Program-made: the position numbers and the translations under genes
Shown here: positions 32,556-45,001 of the stretch, in pieces
Numbering within the stretch: the first letter of the stretch is position 1
Layout of the letters: every line of letters begins with the position of its first letter
Source: Bathynomus jamesi
Taxonomy: Eukaryota > Arthropoda > Malacostraca > Isopoda > Cirolanidae
Assembly (NCBI GenBank): GCA_023014485.1
Contig: JAJOZX010012072.1
Span: 22,501 to 86,500 of the forward strand
Length of the DNA stretch: 64,000 nucleotides
Direction of reading: 5' to 3'
Notes under the pieces: model-generated
Seen by the model: the letters and a program-made list of their open reading frames with translations, nothing else
What the model was told of the DNA's origin: nothing
Databases searched by the model: none

Positions 32556-33135
32556 AATGAAGCTTTGGCTAGCAGGATTAATCCTAACCAAATCTATCCC
32601 AAGAGTATGATTGCAGTCTTGCCAAAAATTGAGTAGATTTGAATTTAAGGCAACATGTTTGGAACTAATTTATGTTGGGTCCTACTGCGTAATGTTTATC
32701 AGAGGTGGTGGTTATTTTTTATGATCAACTGATTAAAAAATTGTTCACAAATTTTCAAAGTTATATTCTGGAAGAGTAAGATGGTGGATTGTGTTGTTAA
32801 AAAATAGGTTCAAAGATTTTTGGTTTAATTTCAGTTTGATATATAGTATGTTGGGATTTTTAGTGGAAAAGTAATGAACATGCTATCTTTAAGTTCTGGT
32901 TTATTGCCTATTACGGTACTACAGTGAATACTCCCCTAATTCAAAACTTTTGGGGCTTTACCCCCATTGAATGGAGGGAATTTATAAATTAACTGAAATG
33001 TATGAAATGTGTCTATAATTCACACTTTCAGAAAATCTATCACCCCTAATTCACACTTTTTCATACTCCCCCAAAATGTACCCTGTAATTTGTTGGGACT
33101 TGTAGAGGTTATATCATGAACTTAAGAGAATAATA
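32556..33135. other. Unassigned sequence
   Basis: AT-rich, with no recognisable gene or terminal repeats. Confidence 0.4.
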
Positions 33136-33139
33136 GTGA

Positions 33140-33655
33140 GTAGGCCTCAGTTATGGGTGACTTTAATTGTGCCAATTTGGATTATGATACAATGTAGGGA
33201 GACATGGAAGGTAATCATTTAGTTAATTTTCTTGGTTAGCTATCTTATTCAAAAGGTTGGGGAACCTCTGAGGTTGGACAGTATTTTAGATTTAGTAATA
33301 ACTATGGATGATAGCCTAATCACTGATCTTCAAGTAATAGAACCATTAAGCAATAGCAATCACAATATGGTAGAGTTTGTCCTCTCAGTAAGTCACTCGA
33401 AACCAGCTAACTTGACTAAAATTCCTAACTTCCAGTGTGCATGCAGATTGCAGACTTTTGTAAATTGAGAAATGAATTGTCACACATCAATTGGGAAAAT
33501 GTAATGGGAATCTCTGATGCAAAACTAATGTGGGAATCATTTGAAACAGTATTTGGGACTATAAATGGGGAATGTGTACCGTACAAGATTAAGCGTGTGA
33601 AAGTAAATAATAAGCCCTTGTGGTTTACTTCTAGAGAGGGGATATTATAAGTAGA
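33140..33655 (+). pseudogene. CR1-like LINE fragment, endonuclease C-terminus and linker
   Basis: Frames read VMGDFNCANLDYDTM (the GDFN motif of APE-type endonuclease), then LIQKVGEPLRLDSILDLVIT and PLSNSNHNMVEF (the SDH motif drifted to SNH), then ELSHINWENV and NNKPLWFTSREG before a stop. Two frame shifts occur (near 33230 and 33440). No RT follows; unassigned sequence with GGCCCATCTGGGTGGTTCCA continues to 33967. Confidence 0.75.
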
Positions 33656-33967
33656 GATAGGGCTTATGGTAATGGTAAAATTTTTTATAGTGGGCTCACA
33701 AGGGGCCCTTTGGCCCATCTGGGTGGTTCCACTGTTAATATAAACAAACCACAAATACAGTTTCATACAAAATTAAGATACAATTGATCTGTGTAAATTG
33801 TCACACATCTACTAGCTGTACATTAACTTTAAGTCTTTGGAACCTGTGAATCATTCTTCAATACCACTACTGTACTAATTTTAAACAATATATAATTATC
33901 TCATCTCAAGATGTTTTACATGGATCTAGAGGATCTTAGATGCTGCTTGTCTACTACCGTACTTATA

Positions 33968-34334
33968 CAGGGTGTACATAAAGTCAGGATCTATTTTTGT
34001 GAAGCACTTGGAAATTATATGGCATTCAATCATAAAATGATAGTGGTAACATTTATTAAATAATTAAGAGTAGGATTCGACGTGACGTCCATCAGTATCC
34101 CTGCACAGCTCAAATCGTTCTGCAGCATTTCTAAACACATTCTGGAGCATTTGCGGGGTTATGTTATCTGCAGCAGTTCATATACGTGTACGTAAGTTTT
34201 CAAGACTCGTGATCTTCGTCTGATAGACGTGCGATTTGATAAAGCCTCATGTAAAGAAATCTAAATCATTTTATGAATTCCATATAATTTCCAAGTGCTT
34301 CACAAAAATAGATCCTGACTTTATGTACACCCTG
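33968..34334 (-). mobile_element. Mariner-like deletion derivative (MITE)
   Basis: The TIRs exceed 50 bp, beginning CAGGGTGTACATAAAGTCAG, with TA outside (33966-33967, 34335-34336). The interior minus strand reads ITSLENLRTRI, then ITPQMLQNVFRNAAERFELC and DGRHVES, the C-terminus of a mariner-type transposase. The rest is deleted. Confidence 0.88.
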
Positions 34335-34478
34335 TATATACAGTACCTTACAATAGTTTTGCAGACCCGAAGGATCAGGTTGTCAATTTTCTCATATGAC
34401 TATATGTATCAGGTCATCCCATAAGTAATGTCGTTTTTTAGATCAGAATTTGAAGGAAGAAAAAAAGTCAACTGAAAC

Positions 34479-36029
34479 TTTTTAATCTAGTATATATTTT
34501 CCATCGGAATCAGTGACACTCTGCCAACATCCTACAAGCTTTTCAATGCCATGTTTATAAAATTCATGCAGTTTTGAGGCAAAAAACCTACAAAGACTGG
34601 TGTGCAGGTCATCTAAAGAAGTACAGTCGACCCTCGACTTACATCATCACCATCTTACGTAATTTCGAGTTATGAGAAGCCCCCCACTGACTGTAATTGA
34701 TTCGTCTTACGTAATTATTTTGTGTTGCGTAATAGCTGCATAATCGCAAACGCAGTGCGTGACCACTCACTGGCAGGACACCGGGTATTTCACGTTATTT
34801 CATTATTTTTACTGTGCATTATATAAAGTGATACTGTATGAAGTGATTAATAATTTGGCAAATTAATAAGTCTAAATTAAAAAGTCTAAAATTAATTTAT
34901 TATTATTAATTTTTAATATGTATTTTCTTTTACAGATGGTGTTTCTTAATAATAATTATTAATTACCATTATAATTCTGTTTATATACAGTTTTTATAAA
35001 AAAATGTAATTATTTTATTATTTTCAATACTTTTTTGGGGTCCTGGAACAGATTACCTGATTTGTGTGTATTTTGGGGTTTGACTTACGTCATTTTCGAG
35101 TTAAGTAACTCATCTCAGAATGGATTAATTACATAAGTCGAGGGTCGACTGTATACTGTTTCTCGTCAAGATAGTTTTGCAGACTCCTGAAGAGATGATA
35201 ATCTGAAGGCACAAGGTCTGGAGGATGTGGAAGTTTTCCCACCCAAGCTCCTCAATTTTTGCAGAAGTGATCCAAGTGGTATGAGGATGTGCATTGTCAT
35301 GGTGGAACACGATTCCTTTCTGATTAACCAAAGAAGGTCTCTCTTCTTTTAGTGCAGTGTTCAATCGATCTAGTTGTTGACAGTAGACTTGAGCGGTGAT
35401 TGTTTGGTTGTGTGGTAAGGTTTCAAATTGTATTATACCACTTTATCCTACCAAACACTGAGCAACACCTTCCGAGGGTGAAGATTTAGTTTTGGCTGTG
35501 TTGTTGTTGGTTCTCCGGCACAAACCCACTGTCAACAGCGCTTAACATTCTGGTACAGTATCCACTTTTCGTCACCAGTCACTAAATGGTGCAAAAACGG
35601 ATCTTGGAGTTCACAGGAATGAAGACCTGTGCTAATGCTTACCTGCACCCTCAGATTGTCGACCGACAAATCATGTGGTGGCACCCATTTTCCTAACTTA
35701 GGCACTTTCCCAAGTTGTTGCAAATGTTGATGGATAGTGGATGGGGATGACTTGAGTTTCTGGGTCAATTCTTCGATAGTTGTTGAACAGTTTTCTTCAA
35801 GTGCGGCTAACAGCAGGTCATCATCAAACTCAGCAGGGTGTCTAGAGCGTGCTGCATCTGTCAAACAGCAGTCACCATTGCTAAACTTTTGAAACCATCT
35901 TTGACATTTCCTCACGTGCAGAATATCATTGCCATAAACTTCCTGAATGTTTCGTGTTGCTTCAGTAGCACTATTCCCTTTTTTGAACTCGTAAAGCATT
36001 ATATGCCTAATATGCTCTTCTGATACCGC
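34479..36029 (-). pseudogene. Mariner transposase, split by a MITE
   Basis: The likely start is MAVSEEHIRHIMLYEFKKGN near 36030, with a first helix-turn-helix, then TIEELTQKLKSSPSTIHQHL, WVPHDLS-type WVPPHDLS, catalytic D in VTGDEKWILY, D in FHHDNAHPHT, and D in PPDLVPSDYHLF (one base out of frame with the preceding ORF). After the MITE at 34624-35151 the C-terminus reads LHEFYKHGIEKLVGCWQ to a stop near 34480. The mariner D-D-D residues are visible, but frameshifts and the insert kill it. Confidence 0.88.
34624..35151. mobile_element. Tigger/pogo-type MITE nested in the mariner
   Basis: The ends are CAGTCGACCCTCGACTTAC and its complement, with TA at 34622-34623 and 35152-35153. At 528 bp it has no ORF. 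It interrupts the mariner coding region near the C-terminus. Confidence 0.92.
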
Positions 36030-36623
36030 CATGTTTATGAGGGGTTCACATAAAGCAAAACACACATCTTCACTGGTTAAGGTCTGTAAATGTAAAGTAT
36101 GTAGCGAAATACGATAGATCTCCTCTTAGATATAACTTTCGGAAAATTTATGCTTAAACTGAGTAGGACTAGTTTAAACTTAATCTATCATAAATAACGA
36201 CATTACTTATGGGATGACCTGATATATAGCTCTGTACATATAACCTGAATAATACAAGCTCTACAATTAAGAGGAAAGGACTGTAAAGACTGTATAGAGT
36301 ATTTGAATGTACACCCATTCAGGGTCTCCCATTTAAAGGTGTCTATGAGGCAAGTGATGATACTGAGTCTCATACATCACAGTACTATGGGGGCACTGCT
36401 CGGCAGAGAAATCTCTTTAAATGGGGGTATAAAGACAGAGTATTTCCTAACCCAAGATGCTGCCTCAGTACATCCCATCACTCTGTGTGGGTGATGAGAT
36501 TTACCTAAATAAAAAATAAACTATATATGTGTATGTGGGAGGAGTTGACAAACCTCTTCTCCACACCATTACCAGTTCCAGCAAAACATCATTACCTGAT
36601 ACCTCTTTTAGTCATTAATTTAT

Positions 36624-37111
36624 CTAGTTTTTCTTAAAAGTCTCCAAGGTATGGGAACTTGCAACTTCATCTAAGCTATTCCAGAATTTTACTACTCTAT
36701 TTGAAAAACTATGTTGTACTAACTGTGATTTACATCTTTGCTGAAAAAGCTTAAGGCTGTGGCCTCTCATCCTATCATTGTGATCCTTTATAAAAGGAGA
36801 GTGGAAGTCTATATTATCTAATTCATTTATTATTTTATATACTTCTATCATATCACCTTGTAATCATCTTTGCTTTAGGGAAAACATGTTTAGGTGCTCC
36901 AATCTCTCTGTAACTAAGGTGTCTAAGGCATGGTATCATCCTTGTGGCTCTCTTTTGTACTTTTTCTAGTCTGTCTTTGTCTTGCTCTAAATAAGGACTA
37001 CTGAACTGAATGCAATACTCAAGAGGCCTCACATATGAAGTGTAGAGCCTTCTTATAATTTCTGGTGATTTATATTCTATATAAGAGAAACTAATATATT
37101 TCTGCATAAGG
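36624..37111 (-). pseudogene. CR1-like LINE reverse transcriptase, C-terminal part
   Basis: It reads LMQKYISFSYIEYKSPEII, then RRLYTSYVRPLEYCIQFSSP, LEKVQKRATRMIPCLRHLSY, and (next frame) MIEVYKIINELDNIDF, RGHSLKLFQQRCKS and SNRVVKFWNSLDEVASSHT, ending FKKN. This is the thumb and C-terminal region of CR1/L2-type RTs. One frame shift lies near 36850. It continues the 53564-54465 fragment. Confidence 0.85.
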
Positions 37112-37947
37112 AATGAACTGAAGATCATGAACAGATTTTCAAACACGAGGAGACCCATAAGTTTGAGATACAGGTGGAACCAAGTAACAGGAAACTTTGA
37201 CCAAAAATCCATCATAGATTACGGTATTTTATATGCTCTGATAAGAGAATTATTGGAAATGTCAAGGTGATACCTAGGGTTACATTAGACTCCAACCACA
37301 GATTACTGACAGCAGATTTGAAAATGCAGAAAATAGTAGCAACAAAAGAGGAGAAGAGGAAGGTAATTAAGACAGAAACTGCAGAATGAGAACATTAGAG
37401 TTAGATTCAGAGAGGAACTTGAAAGAAATATAACTGAGATGGAGGAAAACACTGAATGAGAAACTGAGAGAGATTGTGCCAAGAGGATTGCGTTAGAGAT
37501 TCTGGGAACTGAGTGGGTGGGGGGAGGAAGAAGAAGACATACACCATGATGGACAGATATAGTGAGAGGCACAGTAAAACTGAAAACTATAAAACATAGG
37601 AAGTGGTTGAGGCAACGTACACAGGAATCAAGATGGGAATATGAGCAAGCAAGAAATGAAGCTGAGGAGGAGAAGAGAAGGGCAAAACAAATGGCAATGA
37701 GGGAATTGGGAGAAAAGTTGAGAGAGGATAGAAAGGAAACAAAAAACTGATTTATAGCCTTGCAAAATCTTATAGGAAGGAAAAGAAAAAAGTATACAGT
37801 ATTAAAAATGAAGTGGGAAATGTGATAGTGGAACCTGGAGCAATTAATAGATGATGGTCATATTATTTTAAAGATCTTTTGAATGGAGATCCAGAAGAAG
37901 CAGTGGAGAAAGAAGATGGAATATACCAGGAATTAGCAGAACAGGTA
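37112..37947 (+). pseudogene. RTE-like LINE, endonuclease end and linker
   Basis: Frames read IIDYGILYALIRELL near 37210 (endonuclease C-terminus), NHRLLTADLKMQK near 37300, then the basic linker WLRQRTQESRWEYEQARNEA and RAKQMAMRELGEKL, then IYSLAKSYRKEKKKVYSI-like words in another frame and LAEQ before the insertion. Stops and shifts are present. 5' truncation begins in the endonuclease. Confidence 0.7.
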
Positions 37948-38942
37948 TAGTCCTCTGGGGTAAAAAAAACAATTTGCCTTAACTTAGGCCTACAGACTTT
38001 ATTATTAGGGATGGACACAAACCTGTATGTTCACATTATAAAGGCCAGGAGTCATCATAACATGGCAATAAATTTTTTTTTCCTGCAAAATATTTAATTG
38101 GTAAAATAAAAAAAACTTTTTTTTTTCACCCCATGGAAAGGGGTGAAAATGAACTGTGCTTGGAGTGAAAAAAATATAGCATTAACTCTGGTATATGGTC
38201 CTCAACATTCCTGCACTCTCCCATTTTGTGCCCATACTAATACATAAAACATGTTCTTTTTAACTCCCCTCTCCCCCTTTGCAGCATTGATTTGTTACAT
38301 AACCCTTCCCATTGCAACATTGATGTTGCATACCCCTCCCCCTTGCAACATTAATGTTGCATACCCCACCCTGCATTGCATACCCATTCCCCTTGCAACA
38401 TTGATGTTGCATACCCCTGCATTGCATACACCACCCCATCTTGTTGCATCACCCCTTTGCAACATTGAACATTTGCAATTGCATTTCAACATTCCTGCAC
38501 TCCCATTTTGCGCCCATACTACTACATAAAACATAGGTTCTTTTTAACCCCATAGAGGCTTCACCTGCATGGGGTTAAAAAAAACAGCTTCACAAGGCTT
38601 ATGCCACAGACTGTCTTATTTCTCCTCATGCATTACAAGATACACATCTTCACACTTTTCAATGTAAGTATAAATATTCTACAGTGAAAAATAATTCAGT
38701 GCCAAGCAAATAAAAAATAAAAAGCAAAAAAGTTTTCTTTACATATTTTTGACACTTTTTTCTGGTGCTCATATCTTGGAAATAAACAGACAAAGACATC
38801 ATTTTACCAACACTTTTGAAGGATATAGTGGGCTACCTGAAAAAAATTTATTAAAAATTTTCTTTATATTAAAAATTATTTTAAGGGGCCTGTTTGTTTT
38901 CACCCCAACATACCCTATGTTTTTTTTCACCCCAGATGACTA
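37948..38942. mobile_element. TIR element of unknown family (TAGTC...CTGGGGT ends)
   Basis: The ends are TAGTCCTCTGGGGTAAAAAA and the complement of TAGTCATCTGGGGTGAAAAA, apparently with TA on each side. It interrupts the RTE-like LINE between the linker and RT (the frame resumes with ITREEMEESVNKMKNGKS). It has no ORF. The interior has a TTGCAACATTGATGTTGCAT minisatellite. Confidence 0.7.
38290..38480. repeat. Minisatellite with internal dyad (CCCTTGCAACATTGATGTTG)
   Basis: Four or five variant units of about 30-45 bp occur, each containing the small palindrome TGCAACATTRATGTTGCA followed by TACCCC. Both strands give chance frames. Confidence 0.8.
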
Positions 38943-39062
38943 TAATTATTACCAGAGAAGAAATGGAAGAGTCTGTTAATAAAATGAAGAATGGAAAGTC
39001 ATTGGGAGTGGATGAGTTTCTGATTGAACTTATAAATAGGGGGGGAACAGAAATGGTGACCC
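38943..39062 (+). pseudogene. RTE-like LINE, start of reverse transcriptase
   Basis: ITREEMEESVNKMKNGKSLG, then VDEFLIELINRGGTEMV, is the opening RT block of RTE-type LINEs (K-M-K-N-G-K-x-x-G-x-D). It breaks at about 39062. The 51590 piece resumes only a few residues downstream in the family alignment as I recall it. Confidence 0.72.
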
Positions 39063-39399
39063 CCAGTTTTCTGGTCTTTAAAAGTTGCTATCATACAAAA
39101 GAAGTAAAATTAACCATGTTTCACAAATATCTGATATCATTAAACCCCCCTGTACATGCTCTCTGAAGTTTTGCTGATATTAACAATGAAAATTATTAGC
39201 CACTTTATCTGGTTTTGTTAAAAAAATACTATTAAATTGCTATGACATCAATATTCACATCATAAATTTAGTTAACTGAATTGTTTGCTGATGCTAAATA
39301 ACAATATTAGCCACAAAAACTGATTATTTGCCAGTGATTATTATTTTATGATTATTATTTACATATAATCATATATTATTATTATTATTATAATATATA

Positions 39400-40306
39400 C
39401 AGGGCGTCCCAAAAAAATGTATACACACTTTAACAGCTGATAGCTCAATTGATGTTTCTTTCTTTCCAAGTTAAACCCATTAGAATTAATAATGGCAGTC
39501 AGACTAAGCTTTGAACAAAGGAAATTCATTCTAAAATGCTACTGGAAGTGTGAAAATGCAGTTGAAGTGCAAAGACAGTTTACGAGGGAGTTTCAAACAG
39601 ATCCACCAACGCGACTTACCATCACTCGAATTAGAGATAAGTTTGAAGCCGATGGAACTGTTCAGAATGTCCACAAGAAGCGTTCCGGAAGACCACGGAC
39701 ATCGACAAGCCCCACAAAGCAAGAAAGAGTACTGGAAACGTATCATCAAAGTCCAAGAAAATCTGTGCGGCAAGCGAGTCGTGAGGTAGGAATTTCAGAA
39801 TCGTCTGTCCAACGCATTTTGAAGCGCTGTCAATGGAAAAAGTTACATTCCAAGATTAGTCCATGCTATTAATGAAGATGATCCGGACCGAAGAGTGGAG
39901 TATTGCGAGTGGTACTTGGCACGATGTGGATGTGGATTGGACGAAGGGGTTTCGTAGAATACCCTCCGCGTTCACCAGACCTCACACCACTAGACTTTTT
40001 TTTATGGGGATACTTAAAAGACAAAGTCTACGCTATAAAACCTGCAACAGTCGCTGAATTGAGAGCAGCCATTGAACGAGAATGCACACAAATACCAAAC
40101 GAAATGTTTCGTGATGTTTGCGATTCCATTGCTTCACGTTATCAGCAGTGCCTGGACCAGAACGGACGTCATTTTGAAAACAGGCGTTGACAAAACAATT
40201 AAATAATGTCTGTAGATTCTATTACATTTTGAAAATGAAATGTATTTTAATAAACACTGCCTTTATAAGTATTTAAAGTGTGTATACATTTTTTTGGGAC
40301 GCCCTG
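39400..40306 (+). mobile_element. Mariner-like element 2, internally deleted
   Basis: The TIRs are CAGGGCGTCCCAAAAAAATG, extending to TATACACACTTTA, and their complement, with TA at 39398-39399 and 40307-40308. At 907 bp it has lost the middle of its transposase. Confidence 0.93.
39492..40190 (+). pseudogene. Mariner-like transposase (DUF4817-type HTH), core deleted
   Basis: From ATG 39492: [20 protein letters not shown], then [18 protein letters not shown] and [20 protein letters not shown], then [18 protein letters not shown]. These are the two helix-turn-helices with the GRPR hook. The sequence jumps near 39910 directly to YPPRSPDLTPLDFFLWGYL, the last catalytic block, and ends near 40189. 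The first two catalytic acids are gone. Confidence 0.88.
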
Positions 40307-40312
40307 TATATA

Positions 40313-41739
40313 CAGGTCGTCCGATAAGTGAGTGGCGATTCAGGAACAATTTATAAATAAAAGATAAAGGATAATAAAAATTTTATTAGAAGGAATTTTA
40401 TTATTAGTAAACTTACAATTAATTTGATAATTAATTGTCATAGGGATCAACCTGATCGCCATTTACACAAACAGCAAGCTGGATGCGTCTCCATGTCCTG
40501 TCTGACATTTTTTGTAAAAGTTCTTTATCCTCATTGATGTTTGATGTCACTTAACACAACTTCTGTGATTTTTGTCAGATCAGATTCACTTTGATTTTCA
40601 CGGCCATTAATCTGCATCTTGAGGATTCCCCAGAGGGTATTATCCGGGGTAGTCAAGTCCGGACTCCGCGGAGGCCAAGGTACAGGACCATACTTTCTGA
40701 TCCATCTGCCAGGAAAATTTCTGTCTAGGAACTCACGCGCAGTGAAAGCAGTGTGTCCTGGAGCACCATCTTGCTGAAAAATAGGGTTGCGAATATTCAT
40801 ATTTCTTAAAGCGGGTAGAAATCTGTTCTCCAACATGTCGATATAACTAACTGAAGCAATTCGACCAGTGCACACAAATGGACCAATTAAACAATGCACT
40901 GATATTGCACACCATATCATGATTCGAGGGGGATACTGTTTTACTTATCATAATAATGAGGATTTTCTTTCGACCAAAAAAATGAAAATTTGCTTTTGCC
41001 ATCGCCATAAAGGGCACATTCATCACTGAAGAACGTACGATCTCTCTCGCTTTACTTGGAAAAGCTTCAAGAATTTGTTGACAAGCATTAACTCTGACAA
41101 TTTTATCTTGTGGCGATAAAAACTGAATGGAGGTTGGGCGGAAAGCTTTAAAATGCAAGTCTTTTTTCTTCAAATCATGCAGTGTTGATTTCGGAACATT
41201 TAATGCGGATGCACGCCTACAAATACTTTTGGTTGGCAATTGTCAAATTGACACTTGAACAACAACTTCCAATCTTGCTCTTGCTTTGGGGCGACCATGG
41301 CATTTTTTATCAATTATCATCCCAGTTGTGAATAATTTGTGTTCCCATTTTCTAATGATTTCGCCCTTTGGCGGCACATCATTAAATCTTTGTTCAAACC
41401 TTTTGCATACCTTCATGCAATGCTTGGTTTTTCCAGATTCATGCCACCATGTTGCTGCTAATATCTGTGCTTCATATGTGTAGGGACTTTGATCACAAAT
41501 TTTATCAACACGTGCGTCTACCTCAGTCATTGCAACGCCAATAATTAGAAATAATAAAAATAAAACAATGAAAAACCAGAACAAACAGGAATAAACATGA
41601 ATTACTGCAAAATTAAAAATTTGGATTTCATGTGAAGCTAGCTTAATTGAAAAAAGCAATAGACATTTATTAGATATCAAAGATGTTAGTACACTATGCT
41701 AACTGACATAGAATCGCCACTCACTTATCGAATGACCTG
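40313..41739 (-). mobile_element. Mariner-like element 3, adjacent to element 2
   Basis: The TIRs are CAGGTCGTCCGATAAGTGAG and the complement of CAGGTCATTCGATAAGTGAG (extending through TGGCGATTC), with TA at 40311-40312 and 41740-41741. The full 1.43-kb length contains a near-complete but frameshifted transposase. Only TATA separates it from element 2. Confidence 0.92.
40531..41530 (-). pseudogene. Mariner-like transposase, nearly complete, frameshifted
   Basis: In minus order: MTEVDARVDKICDQSPYTYE at 41530, KVCKRFEQRFNDVPPKGEII, HGRPKARARLEV; then SICRRASALNVPKSTLHDLK and FRPTSIQFLSPQDKIVRV; FFSDECALYG in another frame (first D); IWCAISVHCLIGPFVCTG; FQQDGAPGHTA (second D); WPPRSPDLTTPDNTLWG (third D); ending SDIKHQ. 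At least three frame breaks (near 41240, 41040 and 40920). Confidence 0.87.
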
Positions 41740-41820
41740 TATATATATATATTATATTATATTACATGATTATTTTAGTTGTAACTTTTTTATGCTTGTT
41801 TAATAATTTTTTCTCATTTA

Positions 41821-44517
41821 CAGGAGCTAAAGAAATCTTAAAATAGACTTACAGTAATTAACAGAATCAAAATGAGAGAGTTACGTTCTGCTTCCACACA
41901 CCAGTGTGGAGATGTGGAATATATTGAGCTGTATCAGTTTAAGGCAGGTGTACTGCCACTCCAGCAAGATGTTATTCAAGTGATGATGTTCATGCTGAGG
42001 CCAGCCAGAGCTGGTAAGAATCAACTTTCTGTTAGTGATGCTGTATGGAAAGTTGCCTATAACTTGCAGAACCTTTGGATCTGGTGCAACCTATATACAA
42101 AGTTGATCAGTAACATTGTCAACCAGATAACAAAATTGTATGAAGAGTTCAAGAAACACTGTCAGGTTCACTCACAGAGAATGACTGAAGCAAAACCAGC
42201 AGAAATTTCAGAATTCAACAACTCCAAGAGAAGATCTATGGTGTTAAAGTTACTGAGATAGAGTGGAAGTTCCTGGAGGATCAACAAGGACCAAGAAAAA
42301 TGTTTTGTGATAAATCAGTGGACATGGCATGGCAAAGAACAGCTGAGAGGCAAATGAGGATGCAAGCTGCAATGGACAAGATGCTCCTAAAGGAACAAGA
42401 AGACACAGAAAAATCAGTTTGTATCACAGCTTTACCAAGAATTTGATGGCTCGATAACAGATGAGGACACATGCACTGAAGATAAATATATCCCTGAAGA
42501 AAATATACCATCAACATCAAAAAAATGAAAATTTGTGTATGCAAACTTGAATGAGGATAGAGAAAAGTTGCCTCATCAATACAGGCATATCCGTGAAAGT
42601 CTGGCAAAAATAAAAAAAGCATTCTACAGAGTGGCCGACAAACCGATATCCAAATATCATTTATCATACAACCAAGCAACAGCAGCTATTATTGAAGTGT
42701 GAAACTACATGTTTGATCGCAGCTGGAAGTACTTTGATGAAAATGCACATTATTGATTTAGAGACAGCTTCACCCAAATCAGCATGCCAAAAAATAGGAA
42801 AAGCTATTGAAGCCTTTGTACTGGCAGAAATAGTACAAGAGATCATGAATTCGGATGAGTCAGTCACAATTACTTATCATGATGATGGATCTAGAAAACA
42901 GTGCAGGGTCATTTTCTGTTCAAGGTATCACAATTAATGGAAAATATCATTCCTTCCCAACGCTGCAGCTAGTATCAGAATCACGAGAAAATCTAGCAGC
43001 ACTGAGAGTTACTATCCTGAATATTTTATCGGTAGTCAGCGGTTTTGATCCTAAGACTGTATGAGAAAATAGATTTTGTGATGACTGATGCAACAAGCCA
43101 CAACACTGTGGTCAAAAGCATTGTATCTGACATGTTTGACACCGATCACACACCTGAACATCTCTTATGTCAAGTTCATCCTACATCAATGTTTAATTGC
43201 AAAAATGTTGAAGTGTTTATAGAGATTGATAACACTATTGGACCAGACAAGATATTTGCAAACTTCCTTGTCAGTTGTGTTACATCCCATGATTCAATCA
43301 CAGAACAGTTCATGGACTGTTCAGTGAGATTGGTTTCACACGATTATGACCATAAACAGTGGAACAAAGCAGGTGACTTTGATCAATACATCATGCCAAA
43401 GAAGAATGCTGCTGTTTGCCTACAAAAAAGAGGTTCAATAGGCTTACTTTCTTGTGCGCTATCACCATCCACTTGGATGAAGATGTTTCTAATTTTCTCA
43501 ACAAGTATGAACACATCACTAACCAACTTGCATGCATCCTGCGCTCATTCAGTAACCTTGAATATATTTGCATCCTTTGTTTAGCTGGTGCACTAATTGG
43601 AATACATTTGATTGAACCATTCATCAGTTGGACATTGGCTAGCACAACAGATTATGCTAAGATCATGATTGCATTTCCAATGCTGTATAATGATTTATGC
43701 AAACGGATCCATCTGATCTTCTGAACATTGACGAGCCTGCATTCAACTTCATATCTCCTGATAGGTTTAAAATGGTTCTGTGGAATGAAGACATCCGTAA
43801 TTCAATCATGAAAGCCGTTAACTGCTACAAACCAAGAGTCACAAATGTTCTCAGCATCATGATGAAGAAATTAGCAGCTGGATGGCAGAAACAACATGGA
43901 GACATTCCAGTTTGGTGACTGATGTGGAAGCCCCTCGACAGGTAAGTGCAATACATAATTTTATAATGTCCTATTGTTGTAGAATTGATGCTGTTTTTGT
44001 ATCCTCATGGTACAGTACTATTTTATTCCTTTTCGATGGATCAGGAGAAACTACAGAAAGCACCAATCAACAACTTGCATCCAGAACGGTCAGTGGGCAG
44101 CATCAACTATGAGATCAGTCAATGTGGTGCAAAAAGGCTACCTATGGCCAGCCATGCACATGTAAAAGGAAGAAGCACTGACTTGGTTGAAGGCAAGTCT
44201 ATGGCTAAAGTATATGTAAAACTAGTACTTAAGAGGCAAGGATTAAGTGATAAGGAGGTAGCAAACATAGCAGCTGACAAGAGAAACAACAAAGATCTAC
44301 TATACACCCTGAAGAAACTTGGTGGACCTTTCACCAAAGCTAGTGAAGTAGATGATTTTGTGAATGATACAAGGTTGTCACTCAGAGAAAAATGCCAGAA
44401 TATACATCGAAGTGAGATATGCAAGAGATACATCGACATCTCTTCCCAGGTTGTCAGATATCTTCAAACTGAAAAAGTACTACAAGAATCTTCCAATCGA
44501 GACTTATTCAATTAACT
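41821..44517 (+). pseudogene. Family Z transposase-like protein
   Basis: A TTTACAG acceptor at about 41820 precedes ATG 41872. Segments: VIQVMMFMLRPARAGKNQLS and NLQNLWIWCNLYT (41872-42261); DREKLPHQYRHIRESLAKIK (about 42560); QGITINGKYHSF and SESRENLAALRVTIL (about 42920); IDFVMTDATSHNTVVKSIVS and HLLCQVHPTSMFN (43045-43430); KKRFNRLTFLCAITIHLDED (43420); LAGALIGIHLIEPF; and a C-terminal frame with RRSVGSINYEIS-like and GRSTDLVEGKSMAKVYVKLV (43985-44517). Many stops and shifts. I recognise the type as a recurrent unnamed animal repeat protein; the D of MTDAT is a catalytic candidate. Confidence 0.6.
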
Positions 44518-45001
44518 TGAAAATCTATCTAGACAGAGTTGCATCAAATATGACAATGACTATGAAAGATTTTGATAATGTTATAAATATACTTATGTGC
44601 TAAATAATGTGTGGTAATTAGAGGCATTTATATTTTGCTCTGTGTGAATTTATGATTTTTTGTTTTGTCTAGGTGATTGTAAAAATATATACATATATTA
44701 TTTTCTAACACATATTCTGTAATGAATTAATCAATTACAGGTCTATTTCTAACTACTACAATGATATTTCATGTTTTTTAACAAGATTTGTTTAAATAAA
44801 CTGGAATTTACTCTTAGAATAAACATTGATATTCAATAAACTTTCAAACCACATGTACAGGAGGGTTAGAGTAAAATACAGTAATACCTTGCATAGTACG
44901 GTTAATGCGTGCTGAAAAAATACCGTACTATGCAATACCGTACTGATGAAGGTATTATTGTAATGTGTTTTAATGTAATGCGTTCCAATCATACTGTTAT
45001 A

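Larger units (their letters stand above)
34409..36222 (-). mobile_element. Mariner transposon
   Basis: The TIRs are TCAGGTCATCCCATAAGTAA and its near-perfect complement, with TA at 34407-34408 and 36223-36224. Removing the nested Tigger MITE (34624-35151) leaves about 1.28 kb, the normal mariner size. It has one minus-strand transposase. Confidence 0.93.

Noticed and set aside
38251..38534. Frames of about 80-90 codons on both strands
   Set aside because: They follow the TTGCAACATTGATGTTGCAT minisatellite in both directions.
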